DNA of 7,067 nt, taken from the NCBI GenBank assembly GCA_023133395.1, contig JAGLWO010000509.1, positions 1 to 7,067 of the forward strand, written 5' to 3'. The position numbers and the translations under genes were made by a program. Position 1 is the stretch's first letter. Each line of letters begins with the position of its first letter. The notes under the pieces were generated by a model. That model had not been told where the DNA came from, did not search any database, and worked only from the letters and a program-made list of their open reading frames with translations. This DNA comes from Candidatus Cloacimonadota bacterium. Lineage in GTDB: Bacteria > Cloacimonadota > Cloacimonadia > Cloacimonadales > TCS61. Below, in pieces: positions 1 through 5,906 of the stretch.

Positions 1-767
1 ACTGCACTCTGGATATCTCCGATATTATTGTAGGAAAGCTCTTTCCCGTGAAGAACCTTCATGTCGAAAAGTGAATAATCTGCTCCTACTTCTTTATAAA
101 AGAATCCTTCTTGATGAGAATTTTCTCCATAACGCAATTTTTTCCCATCCGTAAAAGCCAGTCGCAATGATCGTTCTCCTGCCTGTTCATCCATTGATGT
201 GGAGATTAGAGCATCGTAGTCTGCTGTATGATTGAATGCTTTTCTCATTAAAGCATTTCGAATTTCAAAACTAAGCTCTCCATCTGTAGATTTTAATTCC
301 TCAATTATATTATCGTAATCTGATACATCCGTAATCGTGGCGACATATTTAAAGTTCTTGGCAGATGCACGTATCATAGTCGGACCACCAATGTCTATAT
401 TTTCTATGAGAGTACCAAAGTCAGCTCCTGATTCCTTAACTTTTGCAAAAGGATAAAGATTGCATATAACCATATCTATTGGCTTTATACCCAGTTTTTT
501 GGCTTCCTTTTCATCCTTTTCTCTATCGAAAAGCAGCGCGGATTCAATATTGAAAGAAATCGTTTTCATCCTTCCACCAAAAGCTTCAGGATTCCTTGTA
601 ACTTTTTGGATGTCAGTAACTTCTATTCCAGCTTGTTCCAAAACTTTTTTTGTTCCGCCCGTAGAAATAATTTCACAACTAAATCCTTGCAGAACTTTTG
701 CCAATTCAACAATTCCAGTTTTATCTGAAACGCTGATCAAAGCTCGTTTAATCTTGATATCTTCCAT
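1..767 (-). CDS. purH: Bifunctional AICAR formyltransferase / IMP cyclohydrolase PurH, N-terminal part (3' end outside window)
   Basis: PurH catalyses the last two steps of de novo IMP synthesis in the cytosol: formylation of AICAR and ring closure of FAICAR to IMP. The 255 codons present cover the N-terminal MGS-like IMP cyclohydrolase domain and the beginning of the transformylase part. Visible landmarks are SVSDKTG (residues 12-18), STGGT (35-39), GGRMKT (64-69), ICNLYPF (101-107), ENIDIGGPTMIRASAKN further on, and LRYGENSHQ before the cut. The reading frame is open to the window edge. The ATG at 767 has a good AAGGA six bases upstream, and that ribosome binding site overlaps the stop codon of the preceding aminotransferase gene, with 9 nt between the genes. 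One oddity: the usual KTLHPK/AVH segment reads KTISFNIES here, although the arginine and lysine before it are kept (R66, K68; K66 in human ATIC). Identity is secure; only the length is unknown. Confidence 0.97.
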   Translation of the reverse strand, partial: MEDIKIKRALISVSDKTGIVELAKVLQGFSCEIISTGGTKKVLEQAGIEVTDIQKVTRNPEAFGGRMKTISFNIESALLFDREKDEKEAKKLGIKPIDMVICNLYPFAKVKESGADFGTLIENIDIGGPTMIRASAKNFKYVATITDVSDYDNIIEELKSTDGELSFEIRNALMRKAFNHTADYDALISTSMDEQAGERSLRLAFTDGKKLRYGENSHQEGFFYKEVGADYSLFDMKVLHGKELSYNNIGDIQSA

Positions 768-773
768 AATCTA

Positions 774-778
774 TCCTT
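774..778 (-). promoter_or_regulatory. Ribosome binding site of purH, overlapping the upstream stop codon
   Basis: AAGGA on the minus strand lies six bases before the purH ATG. It overlaps the TAA stop (777-779) of the aminotransferase gene, so translation of the two genes is probably coupled. Confidence 0.7.
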
Positions 779-2513
779 ATACTTTATTCTTATAATTTAT
801 TACATAAAAAAGCATCAATTCTTCTAACCTGGGTCCAAATACCTTAAAATTCTCAGGTTCTTTGAAATCCTTAACCATCTTTTTTGCCTGAATAAGATTC
901 GACTTAAAAATTTCTTTAATATTTTCAGTATCTCCTATCTCAAATTTTTTCATATTTAATAATATGTCAAAATCAAGATCCAATGGAGTTTTATAATTTC
1001 TCTCATCCAGATGATTCCAATCACCGGTCTGAAAATCAAATTCATAAAACAGAAGGAAGAAATGACCATTTTTAATGATGAATTTCAGCACATCGACAAT
1101 ATAATCAAATTCCTCGATAGAAAGCGTATAATGCAGATTAACCCTGACCCAACCGGGTTTTAGTCCGGAATATTTATCAACTCCTATCAAACATTGATAA
1201 TACTTGGAAAGCTCTTCGCTGATACCAAGAAGTGTATGACCATAAGGACCTGCACACGAGCAACCCGCACGCGTTTGAATACCGAAGAGGTCGTTCATCA
1301 ATTTTGTTACAAATTTCGGATGCAGAATGCGGTCTTTATGTTTGATATTGAACGGAATGATGTTGATCTTCTTATGAATCTCAGTAGGACCATAGAAAGT
1401 AATCCTATCTTCATTTTTGAAATTATCATAGAATTTTTTTAGAAAATAATGCTCAATTTTTTCAATATTGCTTATCCTAACCTTTTCCTTTAACTGGAAA
1501 ACCAAAGAAACTTTGATATTCTGCAGAATACCCGGAGTTCCGGGTTTTTCGCGGGTTTCGATATCTTTTATATATTGTTCTCTTTTCTTTGTGACATAAT
1601 CTACCGTCCCACCGGCTGCGATCGATGGTGGAAGGTCTTCCGGGTAGATATTTTCGTTAATGATAAGAATTCCGGAAGTCCCGGGACCACCAAGAAATTT
1701 ATGTGGCGAAAGGAAAATTGCATCAAAATAACTTTCTTTGTCTTTGTTCATATTTATTTCAATATAAGGAGCACAGGCAGCAAAATCGAAACAGGCAATA
1801 GAATTGTGTTTATGAAGAATTTTAGCAACTTCATAAACGGGAGTTTTAATTCCCGAAACATTCGATGCTGCAGAGAATGAACCTATCTTCAAACGGTTAT
1901 CATATTTTGAGTCGGATACAATTCTATCCAGTTCAATAAGATCAAGTTCGCCTTCTTTACTCAAAGGAATTTCGATAACTTCGCAAAGAGTTTGTCGCCA
2001 CATTATTTCGTTGGAATGATGCTCATAAGGGCCAACAAAAACGATGGGTTTTTTATTAATGATATAATCCCGCAATTCCCGGTTGCATTTTGTATTTTTG
2101 GGATATCTTTCCAGGCAGCTTTCTAAAAAAGTATTAATTCGTTTTTTAGTAGCAGGAGGCCAGTACACTCCCAGGATTTGCTGAAGTCGTGTTATTCCGC
2201 CTGTTGTCCCAGATTCTGTGAAGATTATCTTGCCTGTATCACCTGCATTAACTATCTTCTTTATTATTCTCTCTGCTTTATGAAGAATTTCTGTCATTGT
2301 TTTTCCGGTGAAATCATCTTCTGTGTGAGTATTTGCATAATACTGCATCAGGTGAAGCATATAATTCTCTATCGAAAACAAGCACCTTCCACTTGCAGTA
2401 TAATCCGCATAAACAAGCGGTTTTTCTCCGAATGGTGTTTTGAATAATTTGTTTCTTCCAATGATGTCTTTCCGGAGCCAATCAAGACTTTCTACTAATT
2501 CTTCAGGTTTCAT
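777..2513 (-). CDS. Class V aminotransferase-fold PLP enzyme, cysteine desulfurase-like (SufS/CsdA type) with C-terminal extension
   Basis: A fold-type I PLP enzyme of the class V aminotransferase / cysteine desulfurase family, 578 aa from the start chosen here. Visible motifs (this numbering): YADYTASG (35-42, the family's YLDNAAT position), GTTGG phosphate-binding turn (102-106), EHHSN (164-168) stacking on PLP, ASNVSG (216-221), D243 in CFDFAACAP contacting the pyridine nitrogen, the Schiff-base lysine K272 in SPHKFLGGPG, and RAGCSCAGP (415-423). In the last motif C420 aligns with the catalytic cysteine of group II desulfurases (RTGHHCAQP), with a second cysteine at C418. GWVRVNLHY (454-462) holds the substrate-carboxylate arginine position. 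About 95 residues follow the core, longer than the roughly 400 aa of SufS. The start at 2513 is preferred because AGAGG precedes it. An in-frame ATG at 2537 would add 8 residues and overlap the upstream stop (ATGA) but has no visible ribosome binding site. The substrate is unknown: cysteine desulfuration, selenocysteine lysis or another amino acid reaction are all possible. Confidence 0.9.
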   Translation of the reverse strand: MKPEELVESLDWLRKDIIGRNKLFKTPFGEKPLVYADYTASGRCLFSIENYMLHLMQYYANTHTEDDFTGKTMTEILHKAERIIKKIVNAGDTGKIIFTESGTTGGITRLQQILGVYWPPATKKRINTFLESCLERYPKNTKCNRELRDYIINKKPIVFVGPYEHHSNEIMWRQTLCEVIEIPLSKEGELDLIELDRIVSDSKYDNRLKIGSFSAASNVSGIKTPVYEVAKILHKHNSIACFDFAACAPYIEINMNKDKESYFDAIFLSPHKFLGGPGTSGILIINENIYPEDLPPSIAAGGTVDYVTKKREQYIKDIETREKPGTPGILQNIKVSLVFQLKEKVRISNIEKIEHYFLKKFYDNFKNEDRITFYGPTEIHKKINIIPFNIKHKDRILHPKFVTKLMNDLFGIQTRAGCSCAGPYGHTLLGISEELSKYYQCLIGVDKYSGLKPGWVRVNLHYTLSIEEFDYIVDVLKFIIKNGHFFLLFYEFDFQTGDWNHLDERNYKTPLDLDFDILLNMKKFEIGDTENIKEIFKSNLIQAKKMVKDFKEPENFKVFGPRLEELMLFYVINYKNKV

Positions 2514-2516
2514 AAT

Positions 2517-2522
2517 ACCTCT
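2517..2522 (-). promoter_or_regulatory. Ribosome binding site that decides the aminotransferase start
   Basis: AGAGGT on the minus strand precedes the ATG at 2513 by about four bases. The alternative ATG at 2537 is preceded by CGACACCGTTTCT, which has no purine-rich match. This supports 2513 as the main start, though coupled reinitiation at the ATGA overlap cannot be excluded. Confidence 0.55.
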
Positions 2523-2536
2523 ATCATTATTTTTCA
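2522..2536 (-). repeat. Short direct repeat, downstream copy flanking the nuclease-like gene
   Basis: Minus-strand TGAAAAATAATGATA. It matches TGAAAAATGATA at 4919-4930 apart from a 3-nt insertion. The two copies sit exactly at the two ends of the nuclease-like gene, and each begins with a TGA stop codon (this gene's own stop here, the purQ stop at the other end). It may be a duplication or short-homology scar from insertion, but the sequence is AT-rich and simple, so chance is not excluded. Confidence 0.45.
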
Positions 2537-4924
2537 TAGAAACGGTGTCGATTCAAAATTATCTTTTCTTAATTGATACCATTTCACCTCAATTTCTAAT
2601 GTTTCTAAATTTTCACTTAGTTTTTTAATCTTATCTTTAATATTTTTATTACAACTTTTATTTAAAGAAGAAAAAATAACTATATCTGGTTTAATTATTT
2701 CTGCCACTTCTTTCATTGTTATAAAATCTTCGTTTTTAAAACCATAAATAGATTGTTTAATTTCTCCAATAATTAATTTACCATCTTGAATACATACAAT
2801 ATCTAAATCAGTAAAAGGTTTGCTTTCACCTTTCTTAAATATCTCTAATGATGTATTATAAATAAATGATGTTCGACTTTCTTCAAGCAATTGACCTAAA
2901 ACCAAAATAACAGGTGTTAAGCCTTGAAGAGAATATCCTATATGAATAAGACTATTTAGCTTATAAAACCAGTTTTCATTTGGTTTGATTGAAAATTTAA
3001 CTCTACAACCTTTACAGATAATATCTTGTTTAATTTCATCAATATGAAACCATTGCCCGATCCCACAACTTGGACAATGAGGTCTAATACCAACTTGGAT
3101 TATACCTAATTTAATGAATTCTGCTAAAGTTTCATTCATATTAGAAATAAATTCTTCTTTTTGATATCCAAGTTTCTCATTATCTTTTATAGAATTAAAT
3201 TTCTCACAAACCTTTTCAGCTTCTTCTATAAATACATTATATGTTATTTCATTATGTAAAGTTACAATATCTCTAGATAATTTTGAAACATAGTCAGTTA
3301 GCCAATTCAAACTATCTTTACTCTTTTTGAAGATTTCACTTTTTTTTCTCAATGCATTCTTAATTTCTTTTCTTTTATTTTTATCTTTCTTAGGATTTAC
3401 ATTCGATAAAATATCGAACATATGACGCCAATAACTAATTTCTAAATACTGTTTTGCAATAAATAAATCTTTAAAAAGATTTATAAAACCAGACATATAT
3501 CTTCCTGTGTTCGAAGGCTGAATAAAAGCTAAATTGTCATGTTTTAAGTAACCTCTTGCATCTGATTTTAATATTGGTTTATCTTCATCTGTTAACAAAA
3601 AACGAAATATTTCTGAATCATTTATCAAATTTATTTGAAGATTTTGAAGTTCACGTGCTAATAATACTGAAAGAAATCCATTTGAACATATTCTTGATGC
3701 AGAATTAAATAAATCATAAGCTAGTCTATTATGTTGAGGTAACTTCCACCATAAAGTCTTTCCTTGAATATTTGGATAACGTTCAGGACGAAATTGCATA
3801 TAAATATCAGCAACCCATGATTCACCGCTCATCAAACCTTTTTCAACTTTAGGTGGATTTAAATTAATCTGAACTTTATCGCCTGTAACTTGGAATGAAT
3901 CCATTTCACTCGTTATTGAAACAAAATTACTATTCTTTTCAAATTGCGGTAATTTAATTTCATCGTAAGCAATTACTGTTTTTGATATTGAATTTTTAGT
4001 TAATTTTTTGGCAATTTCTTTCAGTTTGCTTTGTGTAATGCTATGGCTTACAAATTTTATTCTACAAACTCCAGAAACATTTTGTCGATTTGATAGATTT
4101 TTGAATAACTCATACAAACCATCTTCAAGTTCTTTTGAGGATGCTATTTCTTCGGGTAACCATATACTATTCAAAGATCTATTTGAATATCTCGTTAATG
4201 ATAAAATTGAATTCCAGTTGTAAACAATATCTTTTGGTGAATCTCCTATAACAACTGTAAAAAATTGATCCGTGTCTTTAAATTTAGTTCCTTTTAGGTT
4301 GTGCGGAATTGAACAAAATTGAATTGGGAAAACAAAATTATTATTCACACTTATTTTTAATAATGCATCGTTTAAAGATTCTCTACTACTTATTTTTATT
4401 ATATTTTTTCTATTTTTATCCATTTCATAGATAGATCTTGTATTTCGAAAAGATGAAAAATTTATATAAATAAATTGTTTTAATACAATATCTTCCATTC
4501 CATCTGTATCAAGAAGAACAAGTTTGGAATGATATAACTCATTTAAATTGTATTCTGATTGCTCAATTGATAACCCATGATAATCACACTTAATATAGTA
4601 ATCTTCATAATTTTGAATTTCTTGCTCAGGCATTTTTAATGAAATGGGAGAAAGAAAATTATCAATTTTCTGAATTAAATCCATTTCTAAAGGTAATAAA
4701 GATAGAATAACATCTGGATCGAAAGCATTAAGAAACGTCCACCAATCATTTTTAATTGTTTTTCCATCAGTAAATATAATAGGATTATAACGTCCTCCCC
4801 AAAGATGCAAATTGAAATCAATAACTTTCTGGATTTGGGACAATACATATTTTTCGGGATTTATTAGAAAAGCTATTCTTAATGGACGTTTTTTAATATA
4901 TATTGAATAGGGTTCTTGTATCAT
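2534..4924 (-). CDS. Candidate nuclease: Rossmann-like N-terminus, zinc ribbon and C-terminal PD-(D/E)XK-like domain
   Basis: I do not recognise the family of this 796-aa protein. The N-terminus alternates strand and helix (RIAFLI 16-21; helix 27-41 ending LWGG; NPIIFT 47-52; PDVILSLLPL 70-79), suggesting a Rossmann-like or flavodoxin-like domain. The middle (about 100-505) has no motif I can name, though it contains a WW pair (392-393). A lysine-rich, probably helical or coiled segment spans about 510-580. A zinc ribbon follows with C617, C620, C637 and C640 (CPSCG...CKGC). At the C-terminus, FTDLDIV (D706/D708) followed by IIGEIK (E721, K723) fits a PD-(D/E)XK nuclease core, with E680/E681 in the preceding helix; strand-like IVIFSS (748-753) follows. 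There is no signal peptide or membrane segment. It starts 3 nt after purQ and its TGA overlaps a possible downstream ATG. Hand-counted sample lines give about 20-22% GC, against about 40% in neighbouring genes, suggesting horizontal acquisition. A role in anti-phage or other nucleic-acid defence is inference only. Confidence 0.9.
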   Translation of the reverse strand: MIQEPYSIYIKKRPLRIAFLINPEKYVLSQIQKVIDFNLHLWGGRYNPIIFTDGKTIKNDWWTFLNAFDPDVILSLLPLEMDLIQKIDNFLSPISLKMPEQEIQNYEDYYIKCDYHGLSIEQSEYNLNELYHSKLVLLDTDGMEDIVLKQFIYINFSSFRNTRSIYEMDKNRKNIIKISSRESLNDALLKISVNNNFVFPIQFCSIPHNLKGTKFKDTDQFFTVVIGDSPKDIVYNWNSILSLTRYSNRSLNSIWLPEEIASSKELEDGLYELFKNLSNRQNVSGVCRIKFVSHSITQSKLKEIAKKLTKNSISKTVIAYDEIKLPQFEKNSNFVSITSEMDSFQVTGDKVQINLNPPKVEKGLMSGESWVADIYMQFRPERYPNIQGKTLWWKLPQHNRLAYDLFNSASRICSNGFLSVLLARELQNLQINLINDSEIFRFLLTDEDKPILKSDARGYLKHDNLAFIQPSNTGRYMSGFINLFKDLFIAKQYLEISYWRHMFDILSNVNPKKDKNKRKEIKNALRKKSEIFKKSKDSLNWLTDYVSKLSRDIVTLHNEITYNVFIEEAEKVCEKFNSIKDNEKLGYQKEEFISNMNETLAEFIKLGIIQVGIRPHCPSCGIGQWFHIDEIKQDIICKGCRVKFSIKPNENWFYKLNSLIHIGYSLQGLTPVILVLGQLLEESRTSFIYNTSLEIFKKGESKPFTDLDIVCIQDGKLIIGEIKQSIYGFKNEDFITMKEVAEIIKPDIVIFSSLNKSCNKNIKDKIKKLSENLETLEIEVKWYQLRKDNFESTPFL

Positions 4925-4930
4925 TTTTCA
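4919..4930 (-). repeat. Short direct repeat, upstream copy flanking the nuclease-like gene
   Basis: Minus-strand TGAAAAATGATA. It contains the purQ stop codon (TGA) and the ATG of the nuclease-like gene. It is the partner of TGAAAAATAATGATA at 2522-2536. Confidence 0.45.
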
Positions 4931-4987
4931 CTCCGTGTTCTCCGCCTGCCCTGCGTAGCCTTGGCGAAGACTGGTGCGCTCTGTGGT
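4928..4987 (-). repeat. GC-rich dispersed-type repeat forming the purQ 3' end
   Basis: On the minus strand this runs ACCACAGAG, then a GC-rich 25-nt core (4945-4969, 17 of 25 G+C by hand count) starting CTTCGCCAAGGCTACG, then GGAGAACACGGAGTGA. The core encodes SLRQGYAGQA. I recall such peptides and the CACAGAG/ACACGGAG flanks as recurring in genomes of uncultivated bacteria, which suggests a dispersed small repeat. Only one copy is in this window, so its repeat nature is inferred from recollection and from the composition contrast. Confidence 0.5.
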
Positions 4988-5797
4988 TATATATTCCACA
5001 ATATTCCTAAAAATCTTCAGTCCTTCCCCATCATCAGTAATCTCAGGATTCTGTCTTTTCATTTGTGACCAATTAGGGTGGTTATACAAACTGAGAAAAG
5101 CTTCGGGATGTGGCATCAAACTGAAAATGCGACCTGTTTCGTTCGTAAGTCCCGCACAATTCAGATCCGAACCATTGGGATTCATTGGATACTCGGAAGT
5201 CTCATTTCCATCTTTATCGCAATATGTAAGACAGTTCAGATTATTCTCAATTATTTCAGCTTTTATCTTTTCATTCTTAATTATCAACTTCCCTTCGCCG
5301 TGTCGAACCGGAAGAAAGATTTTATCGATTCCTTTCAGGAAGGGAGTTTTGCTATTCTCATTCACTTTACAGTAAACCCACCTATCTTCAAATTTTGCAG
5401 AGTTATTTCTCGTTAAGGTTACTTCCTGTTCTGTTTCATTATTCACATTCGGTAAAAGCCCCATCTTTACCAGGAATTGAAAACCGTTACAGACGCCAAG
5501 AATAAATTTTCCTTCATTTAGAAAATCTTGAATATCATCGAAGAACAATTTTCCGGATTTTAACTTTTTAAACTTCATTTTATTGGAAAGAACTTTCCCC
5601 GAGCCCAGATCATCTCCGAAAGAGAACCCGCCGGGAAAATTGAGAATATCATAATCGTGGATCGAGTATTTTCCCAGGAAGATATCATTCAGATGAACGA
5701 TTTCTGCATCAGCACCTGCAAGTCTGTAAGCGGCTGCCATTTCCTCTTCGCAGTTTATGCCGTAGCCAGTGATGACCAAAGTTTTTACTTTTTTCAT
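4928..5797 (-). CDS. purQ: Phosphoribosylformylglycinamidine synthase, glutaminase subunit PurQ
   Basis: PurQ is the class I glutamine amidotransferase subunit of FGAM synthase. It hydrolyses glutamine and channels ammonia to PurL for conversion of FGAR to FGAM, step 4 of IMP synthesis. The 289-aa product shows the full triad: nucleophile C103 in GVCNGFQ, plus H230 and E232 in MPHPEAF. It also has TGYGINCEEE (10-19), FPGGFSFGDDLGSGK (54-68), RHGEG (165-169) and NPNGSDLNCAGLT (206-218). These resemble the glutaminase domain of long FGAM synthases more than the short Bacillus-type PurQ of about 227 aa. The last roughly 17 residues (TERTSLRQGYAGQAENTE) are not family-like; they are encoded by a GC-rich repeat and were probably added by repeat insertion over the old 3' end. 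The ATG at 5797 is preceded by AAGGA nine bases upstream. purL lies 109 nt upstream. Confidence 0.97.
   Translation of the reverse strand: MKKVKTLVITGYGINCEEEMAAAYRLAGADAEIVHLNDIFLGKYSIHDYDILNFPGGFSFGDDLGSGKVLSNKMKFKKLKSGKLFFDDIQDFLNEGKFILGVCNGFQFLVKMGLLPNVNNETEQEVTLTRNNSAKFEDRWVYCKVNENSKTPFLKGIDKIFLPVRHGEGKLIIKNEKIKAEIIENNLNCLTYCDKDGNETSEYPMNPNGSDLNCAGLTNETGRIFSLMPHPEAFLSLYNHPNWSQMKRQNPEITDDGEGLKIFRNIVEYITTERTSLRQGYAGQAENTE
4931..4934 (-). promoter_or_regulatory. Ribosome binding site of the nuclease-like gene, supplied by the repeat
   Basis: GGAG on the minus strand lies six bases before the ATG at 4924 and inside the last coding codons of purQ, within the ACACGGAG end of the GC-rich repeat. 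This placement allows translation coupled to purQ. Confidence 0.6.
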
Positions 5798-5806
5798 ATC
5801 TTAATT

Positions 5807-5811
5807 TCCTT
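5807..5811 (-). promoter_or_regulatory. Ribosome binding site of purQ
   Basis: AAGGA on the minus strand, nine bases before the purQ ATG. It directly abuts the last of the three intergenic palindromes, so folding of that hairpin in mRNA could affect access to it. Confidence 0.6.
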
Positions 5812-5892
5812 GTTCCTAAGTTGAACTTGGGAACACAATTTCTGCGAAGTTGAACTTCGCTACCAACAACATTACGAAGTACAACTTCGTAA
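5811..5892. repeat. Three consecutive palindromes between purL and purQ
   Basis: Three inverted repeats in 82 nt. Plus-strand arms: 5811-5822 with 5824-5835 (12 bp, one mismatch, 1-nt centre, GTTCCTAAGTT/AACTTGGGAAC); 5844-5851 with 5853-5860 (8 bp perfect, 1-nt centre, GCGAAGTT/AACTTCGC); 5872-5880 with 5884-5892 (9 bp perfect, 3-nt centre, TTACGAAGT/ACTTCGTAA). All share an AAGT....ACTT core, spaced 8 and 11 nt apart. In transcript orientation none is followed by a U-tract, so they are unlikely to be intrinsic terminators. They look like members of a small palindromic (REP-like) family, and could stabilise the purL mRNA end or modulate purQ expression. The rest of the 109-nt gap holds only the purQ ribosome binding site. 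Confidence 0.75.
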
Positions 5893-5906
5893 CGAGAATA
5901 TATGGG

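Noticed and set aside
460..795. Plus-strand open frame opposite purH
   Set aside because: It lies antisense to a well-supported purH frame and shows no domain or ribosome binding support; its composition is explained by the opposite strand.
4974..5416. Two overlapping plus-strand frames opposite purQ
   Set aside because: They overlap each other and lie antisense to the conserved PurQ triad and motifs, so they are shadows.
5811..5892. Palindromes read as a purL intrinsic terminator
   Set aside because: On the transcribed (minus) sense strand none is followed by a run of U, and purQ follows closely and needs PurL co-expression.
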